From: Polytrichum commune
Taxonomy: Eukaryota > Streptophyta > Polytrichopsida > Polytrichales > Polytrichaceae
DNA length: 64,000 bases
NCBI GenBank assembly: GCA_950295325.1
Contig: OX485807.1
Span: forward strand, 16,581,001-16,645,000
Reading direction: 5' to 3'
Position 1 is the first letter of the stretch. Each line of letters opens with the position of its first letter. Position numbers and translations under genes: made by a program. The notes below the pieces were generated by a model, which worked only from the letters and a program-made list of their open reading frames with translations, was not told where the DNA came from and did not search any database. This document shows, one piece after another, positions 13,046 to 26,612 of the stretch.

Positions 13046-13592
13046 AACTCTAATTCTATTCCCTCTCTTCTATATGAAAAGATTCGGATGAAGGAAGAAA
13101 TATAAGAGAGGCATGTCAAGATAAAAGTGAAATACTCACAAGCCTCATATGCAAACTTATGATTGCATAAGTGCAAAGTGAGAAAGAAATTATTTTGAAG
13201 AATATCGCTCTCTTATATGTGTGTACAAAAATGCCATTGATCTTTCAAGCATCTAAATGCTGTACAATAACTAAATGTAATTGGCGGTGAGTTATCATTC
13301 TTAAGCATCTAGTAGGTGTTGGAATTACCAGCCTATTTCGAGAGTCACTTAGCCTGTTGGTTACAGGTAAATGTGCACACATTGGTCGAGTTCATGCGTA
13401 ATGCCGGAAGCTAAAGCACCCTTATTGAGTTGTGTTTACCTAAGAATCCACGTCCCTTGGCGCACACGTCAATACTTAGACCAAAACTTTATGGTCATGT
13501 CCATGCCATTGCCCATAGTTTGCTTGACCGGATGGAACCATGGACGGAATTAGCTCCAATGACATTAGCCATCCTCTGAGCCATGGACCCTC

Positions 13593-15660
13593 TGTGAGCA
13601 ATAATCACCACCACCCTTGATTGCGTCCTAGTCCGGGTGAAGGATCAATTGTCACATCCTAAATTCACCATTCACATGTGCAATGACATTCCAATTGAAG
13701 TGGGAGAAATGGTGTGTATGACACCCTTCTTATTAAGATAATCAAGCGTTGACAAACTCTTAAGTCATTGTGCAATGTCACAAGCGCCAAGCCTACCAAG
13801 TCACTCTCCTACTCTAATCTACTTACTCCATTCCTACACCTCTCGCCAATGTGCTCCTACTTCATCCATACTTTCGAGCTCATGGGTGACAATCCTTCAC
13901 GCCCGCCCCAGCCTGCGGCCGTGCGACAACTGTCCCAACCAACTTCGGAGTCTTCACCGGGGCTTCGACCTGCTCTGTTTTCCCACTCCCTTCTGCTCCC
14001 GGCAGTGTTCGAATTGGCACCTTGGCGTCTGCTGACCCTCTAGAGGTCTTCCTCTTTTCGCTACCTTGCACCCATAATTCCCTTTCCTACCCGATGCCGA
14101 AGGCAGAGGGTGCTTCCCGGTAGCGCCCAATGGTGCTGCCCACAACAATTACCCTAGAGGATCCCTCAGAATTTGCCAAGGTCATTTGCAGCCTTACTAG
14201 TGAAGCTCTGGGAGCATCTGTGATTAATTAAATGGCTCACCCCACCTCACCTGCAACCCTGCACTTCAATTCTCACACCTTCCGCCATTGCTGGACGGAT
14301 TAGACTCTTCGACCCTTGAACCTAAGAAGGCCTTCTCTCAGCTGCCACTGCAGTTCAAGAGATCTTGACAAGAAAAAGAAGAAATAAATCCGACCAGCAT
14401 ACCCACTTCATGATCCCGGACACCGGCAATGTTCGGAGGTCATGAAAAAATTCCTACCCCTCCTGGAGGCTCAAATATGATTCCAACACTCCAAGCCACC
14501 GGCCTGGGATCACAAGAGTGACCAATTTTTGCAAAGACAACTTACTAGCTGTGACACCCTGTCCTCTCTATTTTCTTTCAATGACTCCGGAAGTTACCCT
14601 GGTTCCCTCCCAGAGGCTAATGCAACACTTGACAACTCATTCTCACTCCGATTCTTGCAAGCAGAATCATTGCGACTTAGGGATTAGAAGGTATCCACTC
14701 ACCGGATACTGACTGTGGTCATGCGGCAATGGCAGGTCACTGTGAATATGTACTTAGCTCAGTGCGACATTGCAGCGGTGAGTGATGCCCCAGCCTTATT
14801 GGTGGTCGTGGTTGGACACTGCTGATCTCTTCTCTCCGACCCCTGCTTGAACAGCCATCCGGTCCCCATCTTCCCACAGTACCTGCCTTTCTGTTGCTTG
14901 TTGTCGCCGATCCAGAGTGTTGGTTATTCCACACCCAACTGTGGATTCAAGAGTGTGCTCGTTCTCTGCCGTTCTTCATGCGGTAGTTTGCTGCCCTAGG
15001 TCCTGAGCTCTCAATCATTCGTCTCTGGGCCACCTTCCTCAACTAGTTCCCTCAGAAGATCACCTCCCTCCTACTTGCCTAATCCACCCCACCCCACTCC
15101 CCCTGAGTGCGGAGATCCCAACTAACTTTGATGTAAATGACCCCGCAGTCACCACGCTCCCAGCCGCGGCGGGGGCTTCCTTCTTCCTAGCTGCGAAATC
15201 CCACGCAGAGTTGCACAACTGCGAAGCCAACAGAATTCCACGTTGTGTTAGCGCTTTCGCTCTCTTCCCTAGCAGCCTCTCTTCTCCCTCTCTCCTTCCC
15301 CTTTACCTCATTCCCCAACGTGGTAGGGCTTCCGCTTCCTACCCTTGTCTCTCTCCCTCTTCCCTTTACCTAATGAGCCTCTCCTCCCTTGCCTCCCGAG
15401 ACCCCTCCAACCTCCTCCTTTTTTTCTCGCGCTGCCCGGCATCTTTCGGGTTGCCCGAAAGAAAAAAACGGGTTTGGCCTCCTTCCTTGGCCTTTCCCCT
15501 TCTAAGACTCCCTCCTCCCACACGCATTAATTGCTCTTGCACCTTTTTATTTTAGTTTATCTCCTTTTAAGAGGGAGGTTAGCTTTATCATTCAATTTTT
15601 CCACCTTCCAATATTTATTTCATGGTTAATTAACATGTGAGACCATCTTTAGGGCTCACA
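13593..15660 (-). mobile_element. Ty3/gypsy LTR (3' LTR of element 1)
   Basis: Read on the minus strand, it begins TGTGAGCCC at 15660, directly downstream of a gypsy integrase gene, and ends CTCACA at 13593. Just inside that end is a CACCCGGACTAGGACGC block shared with the solo LTRs at 835 and 41129. The interior is not recognisably alignable to the other LTRs. CT-rich stretches at 15260-15520 keep short open frames on both strands, which I take to be non-coding. Confidence 0.75.
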
Positions 15661-16857
15661 TAATTGGCGACCATCAGGAGAAGGATACAAAATCTCTTGC
15701 TCTGCGGCGATACCTTCCCCTTCAAGTCCTATATTCATTGCACCGGCCTCCTGAAATGCGAGTCGGGAATGGTTCCCCATTAAGTGTCTCCAACTGAACA
15801 AAGTTGTTAGGAAATACCTCGCGAATGAGATACGGTCCTAACCATACTGCATCAAATTTACCAGGGAAGTCCAGCTTCGTAGCATCTTGAAGTAAGACTA
15901 ACATACCTACCGTCAAAGTGCGCTTCTTGTGCCTTCGATCAAAAATGATCTTCCTCCTCCGTTGGATGGCCTCAATATGTTGAGCGCTCATTCTACGACC
16001 CTCATCCAGAGCCTCTAATGTGGCCAGTCTATCTCTCAATGACTGGCTGTCGGTTAACCTTGCGTCGATTGCCACCCTCAACGACTCCACTTCGAACTCA
16101 ATGGGCAAGGTGGCCTCAATGTCATAGACTACTGAGAAGGGGGTGGCCCGGGTGGTCACTTTGTACGTGGTTTGATAAGCCCATAAGGCTGCAGTGAGCT
16201 TCATGTCCCAATCCATCTTTCAGTCATGCACGGTTTTCCTTAAAATTCCAACTAGTGTTTCGTTCACTCTCTTCGTTTGACCGTTAGTTTGGGGATGATA
16301 GAGCGTGGTCTTCCGATGGTCAATTTGGAACTTTTCGGTCATCTCCCGAATCATGTCATTCAAGAAATGAATGCCTTGATCACTGACCAATATCTTCGGG
16401 CAACCGAACCAGGAGATAATGTTCTCGTATAAGAAAACGGTGGCATTCGCGGCCGTGTTCGTTTGCACGGCCTTAGCTTCCGCCTATTTGGTTAAATATT
16501 CAGTGGCCACTACAATATACGCCATCCCCCTAGATGATTTTGGGTGCACCTCGTTGACGTAATCAATTCCCCATTTTTCGAAGGGCACCAACAACAATGA
16601 CACATGTAGAGGCAACTCCATTATCAAGTCATTTCGAGCACATCTCTGACATGCATCACACCTCCTAACATAAGAGTGCGTGTTTTTGAACATTTCGGGC
16701 CAAAAATATCCTGCCTTAAGTATATTTTGCCCCGTGAGCTGGCCCGAGAAGTGCCCCCAGATGCGTTATCATGGCAAGTGGCAAGAATTGCAGGCGCTTC
16801 GACTGCACTCACACACCTCCGTAATAACCCGTCCGCCCCTCTTCTGAACAACTTATT
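15661..16857 (-). pseudogene. Ty3/gypsy pol fragment: integrase, decayed
   Basis: Minus-strand integrase of an LTR retrotransposon, which would insert the cDNA copy. Order from 16857 down: linker GADGLLRRCVS, the zinc-binding segment ending CDACQR, the first catalytic Asp in WGIDYV, the second in ILVSDQG, then HPQTNGQTKR, and a C-terminal region with ATPFSVVYDIEATLPIEFE and KFDAVWLGPYL, ending near 15722. No chromodomain follows. The reading frame is broken between GGTS and GQLTGQ, at about 16640-16700 and again near 16480 and 16220. The catalytic Glu of the usual GQ(T/A)ER motif is Lys. RNase H, RT and gag are missing: the coding sequence stops abruptly at 16857, where another LTR begins. 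Confidence 0.85.
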
Positions 16858-18849
16858 TGTCAGCCCTAAACCTCCACCCTTATGCGTCGTAGTCCGGGTG
16901 AAAGCCTAAGGCTCACATGTACTTAATTAACTTCACTTCACCATTGGACTTGGCCCCCGATGCTCCAACAATATTAATGCCACACACACAATTTTACTCC
17001 CAAGGAAACAAGGTTACAAGCATTTAAAAATGCTCTTCTCCCTTGTGAGCATTGCTCAACAACCTCATTTGTTAAGTCTTAAACACACCACACAATTAGA
17101 ACACTTCCTAACATCCTTCTAAAAAATAATCTAACCTAACTGATGTACTCCTATGCTACCCCTAATTAGGGCTTCCCTAAATGATTACCCACTACTCAAT
17201 CATGCTCGGTGGCCGCCTAAATACCAATCCCAAGGCTACGGCTGCCCAACACTAATTAACTATATTCGGTCCAGCAGCTCCAATGAGTTGTTCCTCTGTG
17301 CGGCACTGTAAGCCTTGCCTTTGTGACGACAATCCAACATGTTGTGTGCCTCTGAGTTCAACCAGCATATCTATTCCTCAGTGCAACCTATCCCCTGACC
17401 TCCTTCAATGTTGGGATCGCCCCTCAGCCTTCAGCTGAACCCAATTTCACGTCAGAATTCCTTTTCTCTGGAATCTTGCAATCCTCGACGCCCTGGCTGA
17501 GCCTCGATTCGGTGCAGAACTCAATGAGTTTCTTGAGCCATCCTCGACCACAATTCACATTCTTTTGAGAATCTGTCCCACAGCTGTAGATCTGCACTTG
17601 CACTCCACTCCTCGCTTCTCCAACTACCAGCTAGGAACACAACTCCCCATCTCTGGCGTCCTGAAATCACGGCTCTAGGCTGAGGCATTGATGCCAACAG
17701 CTACTATGTTTTCTCTTCTCCGAGGAACGCCTCTCTACCTGTTGTTTGCCTACCGCTCCTCACAAGCTCCTGCCTGCCTCGTTCCGAAGAGCCTTCAAGG
17801 CATCACAACCTCTCAAGGGCCTTATGCTTCAATTCATAGCCTTGAAGTTGTTGCTCTCCAGCGACTGAGTGCTACCTCAACGACGAGCACCCAATCAGTT
17901 CGGCCAACTCAACAGCGGCAATGTAATGACAACCACATTGATCCGTGGTCAATACCCAGAATTAAGTCTATCCCAGGTGCCACTATTCTTTTGGCAGCAG
18001 TCTCTTCTCCCTGCATTCAGATTTGCCAGCCGCTTCATGTAGCTACCGGCACATCGCCCTGTCATTCTGGAATTCACATTATCTTCAAGCTGAAGCCTTC
18101 TTTGCTGTGGCAAATTTCAACTCCAATTCCTCATGACAGTAGCTCGCTGAGAGCTTCGCTGTGGCCTCATCCGGCATTGAGCTTTTCCCACCATCCAATC
18201 CCTTTACCAACCTCCTCCCTGTGTAGGATCGAGCAGCTTGCTCCGAGGGCAATCATGTCGGAATGCTCCCTCGCCTCCTCCTAACACGCCGCTCTAGCAA
18301 CCAGTGTGTGCGGCATTCCTTCACCAAGCGAGATCCCCCAATGTCCAAGGAGATTCGACAGCCCCTAACCATCAAGCATAGCGATCTATCCCGAGCTTCA
18401 GTGCTCCTCACCGCTGCCCCCTGACTCTCAATTTTTTCTATTCCGACAATCCTTTCTACCGCATTGCTCATACCGAGGGCCTTCCCTCTCCGGAATCTCT
18501 CTGGACTTAGAGAGAGAGAGAGAGAGAGAGAGAGCTGGAGCTCTCGGGGCCTCTCCTAACCTCCATGTTCACAAAGTTATCCACTTGGCAAACCCCTCCC
18601 CAAAACAAACATTTTCCTTAGCCTCATACCACCCACCCCTAAGAATCATTCAAACTCTAATTAAAACTACTTCACTCATTTTTAGTTTTTCTCCTTCAAT
18701 TAGTCTTAGTCTTCTAACCTTAACTCAACTCTAACTCAACTTCTAATTTCAATCCTATCTAGCTTTTAAACTAATTCAAACCATTCCTAATCCTAAGGTT
18801 TAATATTTTTTAAGTTAAATTGAAATGTGGGCACATAATTGGGCTCATA
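16858..18849 (-). mobile_element. Ty3/gypsy LTR (3' LTR of element 2)
   Basis: The 16858 end reads TGTCAGCCC followed by CCACCCTTATGCGTCGTAGTC, the inverse of the LTR 3' end motif. The 18849 end reads TATGAGCCC on the minus strand, preceded by the same pol-LTR junction sequence (CTGGTCTCCAGTTA here, GATGGTCGCCAATTA at 15661). The LTR therefore belongs to the pol fragment on its right. A 198-codon plus-strand open frame inside it (17688-18284) is Pro/Ser/Leu-rich and shows no family pattern. A (GA)n run lies at 18511-18532. Confidence 0.7.
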
Positions 18850-20590
18850 TAACTGGAGACCAGCAAGGGATGGATCCAGAATCTCTTGCTTGCAGGTAGA
18901 TGTCATTCTCAAGCCCTATACTCTTTGCACCGACTACCGGATGTGCGAGTTGGAAAGCTCTTTCCATTCAAGGTCTCTAATTGTACTGAGTTGTTTGGAA
19001 ATGTTTCGCGGTGAGGTATGGACCCAACCACACGGCATCAAACTTACCGAGGAAGTCCAACTTCTGTGCATCTTGGAGTAACACCATCATACATGGCCTT
19101 AAAGTCCTAATCTTGTGTCTTTTGTCAAAGGTGATCTTCCTCCGGCTCTGAATGACTTCGATGTGTTGAGCACTCGCCCTACGACTTTCATCAAGAGCTT
19201 CGAGGATTGTCAACCTATTCCTTAGTGATTGACTGTCTGTGAAACGATAGTCGATCGCCACCCTCAATGACTCGACCTCGAATTCAATTAAAATAGTAGC
19301 CATCTAATCCGTACACCAGCGAGAAATGAGTGAATTGAGTAGTCACCTAGAATGTGGTCCGATAAGCCTACAAGGCAGACATGAACTTAACATCCCAGTC
19401 CCTTTTAGAATTCGGGTATCGTCTTGCGAAATATACTTACCAATATTTGATTGACTCGCTCCGTTAAGCCATTCGTCTGTGGGTGATAAGAAGTTGTCTT
19501 GCGATGGTCAATCTAGAATCTAGCTGTCATCTCTTGAATTAAAGAATTTAGGAAATTAGTCCTTCTATCACTAACCAAAATCCTAGGGCATCCAAATCGC
19601 GAAATGATATTCTTGTACATAAATATAGCTGCATTGGCGGCGTTATTTGTTTTCACCGCCTTAACCTCCACCCATTTGGTCAAGTATTCGGTAGCCATAA
19701 CGATATATGCTATCATTTTTTAAGAATGGGGTAGATTTCTCCCACATACTCAATTCTCATTTTTCAAAAGAAATCAAATACATAGACAGAGGAAAGGGCA
19801 ACGCCTTGCGGAGATCGTTTCTAGTATACCTCTAATAGGCATCACAGTTCTTAACATAGTTTTGAGCATCCTTAAACAAGGTGGACTAGAAATAATCCGC
19901 TTTAAATATATTTTTTCTTGTAAATTATCTTGAAAAATGTCCACCGTACGCACTGTCGTGACAAGCGGCTAAAATCGATGACACTTGTACTTCAGACACA
20001 CAACGCCTTAGCAAACCATCTATACTTCTTTTAAACAATTTGTGTCCTATCACTACATAATATCTACCATTGACTCTCACCTTCCTCCTATATTACTTTG
20101 TCCAGTCTTCTACTAGCTACTGAGTAATCAAAAACTCGACAATACCCGGGTATCACACTGCTTAAACAATCACAAAAAAAAAATTGATATCCCTCATCCT
20201 ATAATCAATGGAACTGGAGCCTATCTCTTCCGCCAATCTGGATAAGTAGTCCGTTTGCAAATGCATCCGACCCGGCTTGTACTCCACTGTGTAATCAAAT
20301 TCCTCCAACAGTAAGACACACCCTGTTAATCTTACATTAAATTTTGTCTTATTCATCAAGCATTTAATCGCCATGTGGTCCACAAAGAATATCATTAGGT
20401 TGTACATCACTAGGTTGTACATCACTAGTGGGGAACTTCTTGACAGAGGACACTATGACTAAACAATTTATCTCGGTACTTCACTAATTCCTCTCAGCGG
20501 GGGTCAACTGCCTGTTTGCGTAAACAACGGGTTGGTATTTTCTCTTATCTTATATTGACTAATACAGAGCGTTACTCATTGCCAAAGAAG
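18850..20590 (-). pseudogene. Ty3/gypsy pol fragment: RNase H and integrase, decayed
   Basis: Minus-strand pol of a second gypsy copy, close in sequence to the one at 15661-16857. From about 20540 downwards it shows the RNase H entry (NRQLTPAERN), FFVDHMAIKCLMNK, EYKPGRMHLQTDYLSRLAEE, then TEYLTKWVEVKAVKTNNAAN and ILVSDRR of the integrase core, then FEVESLRVAIDYR and KFDAVWLGPYL near 18977. Stops and frameshifts occur throughout, for example a stop right after PAERN, and the HPQTNG region is damaged. RT, protease and gag are not present to the right, so the element is 5'-truncated. Confidence 0.85.
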
Positions 20591-23500
20591 TATCATCACT
20601 GAATTCTCCCTCTCCTACCTGCCCCCGCCGATGTATTTGAAAAGTGTAATTTAAAAAATACAAATAAACTTTCATAAGATTTGGATCTATGCTTGTTTAA
20701 AGACAAGATTAAATATGATAATATATTTGTATCAGCAGAATTTTTGCGACTTGGTAATTGATACTGTAGACTCAAAATTATAGATCCTGTCGTGCGTGGG
20801 TCTCGTCGTACGCAAACTATTTAGAGTCGACATTTTTAACGAATTCAAATTCGTTGCGATACCTCACTTCTTCCTTCGTATATTCCTTGAGCTCTAATTT
20901 TTCGTTATCCCGTTATTCATGCATACATATATGTTATGTGTTAAAATATATGTTCATATCAACAAGATTTCATCTTCACATCCGAAAAATTGATACACAA
21001 GTCTAATAACTATTTCATATATGTGGCATAAGTATAAAAAAAACATAATAAATAATTATTGATATATTAATGTTAAATTCTAAACATTCATCAGAAATTG
21101 CAAAATTTAATAAATTTAAATTCTAAAAATTCTAAAAAATAAAGTTTAAATCTAAATCCCTTCTCTCCATCCCTCTTAGCCAATAATATATGCGTTTACA
21201 AATATAATGCAATCAAACCAAAAAAATCATCTTGTCATCATCTTGAACCTTAAGGCTAGATAAACTTTTGGCAAGAAATTAAAAAAAAATTATTGATTGG
21301 GAACATTAGTTTTTTTTTAAAGTTAAGTTTTTGTATTGGATTGGGGTAATTTCTAAATACCTTATTATTATTTATGTATTTTTTAAGAATATTAAAATAT
21401 ACTATTGTGGTTCCAACCGGAGTGTCCGCGTCGTTGTATATGTTTATTAATTTGTCATGTCGATGCGTGCTTCATGAGATGCATCTTCCGAATCTTTTCC
21501 GACATTTTCGATGTTGTCTACGGTGCAAGGAGCTGTTTTTTGAAGAGTTTGAGTTGGGTTGCGATAAATTTCATGCATTTGTCTGTATATGCAGTTGCTC
21601 TCCGGTATGCACTTTCTTCTCGCTTCGTCATTTTTTTGCGTATTTTCGAGCTTTTGCTTTTCAACATGACTTTCACTTCTTGTCTTGTTAATCCTTTAGA
21701 GGGTGCATTTTTCAAGGCCTCTACCGTATTTGCTAGGGCTGTATTTTTATCCAAAAATCCGAGTCTAGTAAGCATTAGTACCATCAAAAATTTTGGGGTA
21801 TAGGCTGAATTCCACATATTTATCGAAGAGTTTAATGTTTTTCTTTAAGAAATTTTTATAGACTGGCGCATTTAGATATTGCACATTACAACTCCTCATA
21901 TGCTTACTGGGTTTAGTTTTTTATCCGTACTGAGAATAAACAATAAGTTTAGACTTAAAATATTTTATTAGATTAGATTTAAAGAATTTTTCTCTGAATT
22001 TGCTACAATGTTTGTGTTTCAATTTTTTTTAAATCATTTGAAAAGATCTTAGAACTCAATCACACTTTATACTCTCATCCTGAAAAAAAATGTATACTAG
22101 TAAAAATATTAATCTAATGTGGTTTATTGACAAAGTTGAAACAAAATTTGGTATTTAGTATCTTTGAGAGAGTTTCAACAAGTAGCCATGTAAAAATGAA
22201 TAAGACATAACATATATTAGAGTTATCATTATAAATATTTAGTAAACTTCAACATAGTGGAACCATATCAAATACCACTAATTTCATTTTTGTATTGCAA
22301 TACTAACTCTGGTGGCAATACTAAAAAAGTTGGCCAAAATACTTCTTGCAAAATTATGTGTATATAATATTTAAAAAAAATTAAGAAAATAATGACAGAT
22401 AAAAGTTGAAAAATATTACTTCTAACTTTTGTTGCATGATTTTTTTCCCTTTACTTTCATGCTCGTATTTTTTTAATCACAAAAATTTCATTCATTTGCC
22501 AAATGATTTTCATAGGATCATTTTCAGATACTTCCAACCCTTTTAAAGCACATATACCTCCTCTAGTTTCTTGTTTTTGCTTTTGCTGACCCAAAAAACT
22601 AAAAAACCACCACCATCACAAAATCAAAACCCAAGACTTGATACACCAAGCGCACAAAATGAATACTAACTAAGCATGTCATACCACATTCAAGATTTTT
22701 TATTTTAAAAATGATCATCCATTGTCTTGACATTATAATCCAACCAAATGTGAAATCTAGTCCTTTACATAACTTAACTTCGTTAAAACTTCTACAAGCA
22801 TACCTATCCAAGTTCCCCTCTAAAATCACCTAAAAAAATGGATAGATATCTATGATTCAAATTCTCCAACATATTTGTGCCACATAATTTAAGATGTGAA
22901 AACCAAAATCACTCATACTTCAACCTACTCCTTCCTGAACCCTAAAAAAATGTCTACATTGATGCATTTATGGCAATAAACAACAGTCATTTCTATCAGT
23001 TAATTACATCTCCATTATTGAAATCAATTTGTTTGTATATTCCTTGTTCATCATTTTTCAATGATGACGTTATAGTCTTTGTAAAACCATTCCCCCCAAT
23101 GTTCCCCTTGCAGTAATAAGGACATCAATGTCTTGAATAGTGAAGCTATCTTCACTATCTTCCATTTTGAAAAACCTCATAAATTCCAAAGATGATGTTA
23201 GACCACCATGTACTTCAAAATCTCTTTCCGCCTTCTCTAAATCTTGCAACAAGAAATTTTACCAATCGATTCAACATCTATGTTGAATGCACCCCATGAA
23301 ACATGCTCTAACAAATGAATAGACTCATGCAGGAAGCGATGAGATACCCAATTGAAGTAGTAAGTTAGCTTATCTTAGCATCTTTATCCCCTAAGCGCCT
23401 CCCAATCCATTCTTGTATGTTCTATTATTAGCCGTTCAAAATGTAATTTATCAATATCTATGGCATCCCAATCTCTTGCCCCAACTAATAGCTCTACATG

Positions 23501-25498
23501 AGTCAAGGTCTAATTTATATTAAGCTTTAGAATAAAGTGATTATTTTTCAAAATCTAAATTATGTAGTACCAATGCATAATATGGAAGATGGTGAGAATG
23601 TAAGCGTATTCTACAATGCGTTTGGGGGCTACTACATACATGAGCCAAGATCCATGGTCATTCAAATATAAGCAACTCTAAAAATCATCCAAAGGATATG
23701 CCAAGGAAAATCTACATACAACATAGTTGTTGTTGGTGGTGAGAATCTTCGAAAGATGCACACATGTTTAATTAGCTTTGTGAAGAGAAAGAGCAACATG
23801 CTAGAAATTCTTCTCCAAAACCAACATGTGACAAAAGAAAAGAGAAACATGGGTGAAAACATTGGGAATTATAAATGCAAAAGGTGGACATAATGGGGGA
23901 AACTAGGTGGAGGTGATGGGCATGGAGCTAAGGTGCCGACATGGTATGGGCAGAAGGACAAAGTAGGCCAATTTATTTCAAAATAGCCATTTTGTTTTTT
24001 GAAGTGCTCCCATGGGGGGCTTTATGAGCATGAACATGGGCATACATGTATTTTGTGAGTACGCATGTGCATGGGCATATGGTTGCATGGGTGCATGAGA
24101 TTGGATTCATCTAGGATATTAATTCATATGCATGGGGAATATTGAAGACTTGATGATGGTGGTGATCAAGGTAAGTCATCAATCAATGTTTTGAATATCT
24201 TTATGAGCCATTTATTATAAAAGCTCAAAGTATTTATTGATCCAATTAATTTCACCCATCCATGCACTCAATCCTTAATCAAGGTGTATATTTATCAGTG
24301 TTGCATATATATTTCAAGATTGTCAAAGGGAATAAATTTGCACCTTGCATTAATGTATACACGTGCACTCAAGACTTGTTTATCGGGGGCTATTTACCTT
24401 GCAGAAAATATTATAAGATATGGTATTTTTTGAAATAAAGGTAAATAATTTTATTTTAATACACCCTATCAGTATCTAATATTTTGGGAAAACATTTAAA
24501 AATACCCCATTTGACTTATATTGCGAAAGAAAATTGGAAAGAAGATTGCAATCCAAACAACTCGCTGAAATTTTCCCTCCCGACACATAGGTAGAGAACA
24601 TTAACTCCACATTGAATACATTGGTTCAGTAATGTTCAAGCCAACCAACTTGCGAAGTCATTAATCCAAGCTATTTCAACCAAAAACTACCTCTTTTTAT
24701 CCACTAGCACAGACCCTACCCTAGACCTGCTACACCTAGTAATTGTTTCCACATTATTTTACATGTACTGACAAGATAAAAGAGGCCATTATATGTGATG
24801 GTATTTTACATGTAAACATGTTTCATTATTTTAGAACCCCCTATATTATATGTACGTTTTTTGCAAAATTTATCTAAAATGAATATTTTAGACCCTATTT
24901 TTTATCGGACATTGTTTCTACGATTTTCGCTAGTGACCTCCCCAAGATATGCACTCACTATGAGAATGAAATGACATGAATAAGTGGTTTTGGGCGGTAT
25001 TTAGATTAAATTGGACTAAGTCCTAGTCTAGAATTTCAACATGGAATAGTATGGTGAGATTGGACCTCTTATAGAATATGCAGAGATGATTTTGATAGTA
25101 TTATAACAAATTTTTAGAATTATATTTTGATAATCTATCATTATATATACTCAACATCAAAAGTATTAATTTGATTTTTTTCCCCATGATATTGTAGTAT
25201 CATAATATTCAAGTAACCACCAAGGGTTTACATGTCTTCCAAAAAAATTAGATATATTGGAATTGTATTGATGGGTATGGTCATAAAATCCAGGCAACCA
25301 AAAAGTTCAGATTTCAAGAATATATACAAATTTACTTAAACGCTAGGCACTCCCAATCTTGTGTCAGGTTTACCTCAAAGACGTGAAAGTGAAGGAAAAC
25401 CGATACTTGCAAGTTTCCCACAACAATTCCGGTGAATGTTAACCACTTCAAAGCTAACATACCACAAGTGATAAGCATGTCATCACATTTAAAACTAG
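20591..25498. other. AT-rich gene-poor stretch
   Basis: Apart from the small open frame at 21518-21817 I see nothing bounded. The sequence is strongly AT-rich with many homopolymer runs. A segment at about 23640-23720 (CATGGTCATTCAAATATAAG...) weakly resembles the core of the small foldback element at 53712. Confidence 0.5.
21518..21817 (-). CDS. Unknown lysine-rich open frame, 99 codons
   Basis: I do not recognise this protein. The minus-strand frame starts MWNSAYTPKF and ends LFKKQLLAP. It has a run of charged residues (KVMLKSKSSKIRKKMTKREE) that looks like an amphipathic basic helix. The stretch is less AT-rich than its surroundings on both sides. After the stop, in another frame, the sequence continues with MSEKIRKMHLMKHAS, so the original frame may have been longer and broken. 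The plus-strand frames over the same bases are Cys/Phe-rich and look like shadows. It could be a decayed fragment of a mobile element; it has no start-site or splice support. Confidence 0.25.
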   Translation of the reverse strand: MWNSAYTPKFLMVLMLTRLGFLDKNTALANTVEALKNAPSKGLTRQEVKVMLKSKSSKIRKKMTKREESAYRRATAYTDKCMKFIATQLKLFKKQLLAP

Positions 25499-25506
25499 GA
25501 TGTACA

Positions 25507-25854
25507 CTCGGGGGGGGGGGGGGTAGTCATTGGTTGGAGTAGCAATATACGTGCGAACAAATGATAGGGTATTTTAAAAACATGGGGACAAAAAATTATA
25601 AATGGACTTAAGAGTAATATAGGGTATCAAAAATGGCACTGGACATTTTTAAAGTACTATAGGGTATGGAATAATAGGTAATTTGGAATTATAAGTAATG
25701 CAGGCCATTTTTCTATTAACCCAAAGTAGAAAATTTTATAATGATAGCATGTGAAAAAAAGAAGAGAATTGAAAGTAATACCCCCCTATAAAATAGTGGT
25801 TGTTCGCACCTATATCCTTAACTTTTTAACACACTGCCCCCCCCCCCCCCCGAG
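25507..25854. mobile_element. Non-autonomous TIR element with poly-G/poly-C ends, copy 1
   Basis: The element begins CTCGGGGG (about 14 G) and ends with about 14 C then CGAG, in perfect inverse. It is flanked by an exact 8-bp duplication GATGTACA (25499-25506 and 25855-25862), as expected for hAT-like transposition. Inside the G/C runs a second inverted block is visible: GTGCGAACAA at about 25551 and TTGTTCGCAC near 25800. There is no coding region. Copy 2 lies at 26956. Confidence 0.8.
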
Positions 25855-26612
25855 GATGTACAAAAGTATGGACTAAAGACATGTCCATAATTAATAATGC
25901 ATATGGGGAGTTATTTTTTCACAATTGAGAGATATACATTGCAAAACAAATTATTTTGGGGGAAGCGTGGGGGAAGAAACTAGAAGAATAGGACAAAGAA
26001 ACCCCCAATCATACGTACTTTGAGGAGCAATATGGTCAAAGTACCTCTCTAGATGTGTAATATTTTCACAAATAACACCGTGTGCATGTAACTAACACGT
26101 GCTACAGCAAGAGATATAATTCACATCTAGAATTTGTTTTTGTCATCTCTACCATGATAGGATCCACCAATAAAAATGCACATAAATGATTTCATTATGT
26201 CTAAAAAACATGCTCAAATCCATATTCACTTAAAACATAGTTCAAATCAATTCACCTCGATCAACTAAAATGATAATTATTTAGTTTTATAATTTATGTC
26301 ACATGGAACTTTCACTTGTGTTCCAATGGGGGGGAATTTCTCAAAATTCCCTTTCATGTCCCATGGTTCATAAGGCTTGGAAGGGAATGTGAAAAGAGTG
26401 GGAATTTTGCTCATGTCCCTTGATTGATAATGGGAATGTTCAGTTGAACATGAGAAATTGTGTAGATGGGACATTTTGTATGGATGATGGGAATATGCTA
26501 CTTGGGAGTTTTTTCAAAGGGAAATTTCAAAAAATAAATAATCATATACTTTCCATAAACTTGGTCCAACCCTTAGGTCAACTCTTCCCACTTATAGATG
26601 AGATCTAGGGGT

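Noticed and set aside
15211..15555. Open frames on both strands over a CT-rich tract
   Set aside because: Low-complexity composition inside an LTR keeps stops rare in several frames at once.
17688..18284. 198-codon plus-strand open frame
   Set aside because: It lies entirely inside a gypsy LTR, is Pro/Ser/Leu-rich with no domain pattern, and runs against the element's direction.
18850..18875. Primer binding site suggested by TGG after the LTR end (AACTGGAGACC)
   Set aside because: This junction is at the 3' end of pol on the minus strand, so a primer binding site is not expected here. I could not match it to a specific tRNA 3' end.
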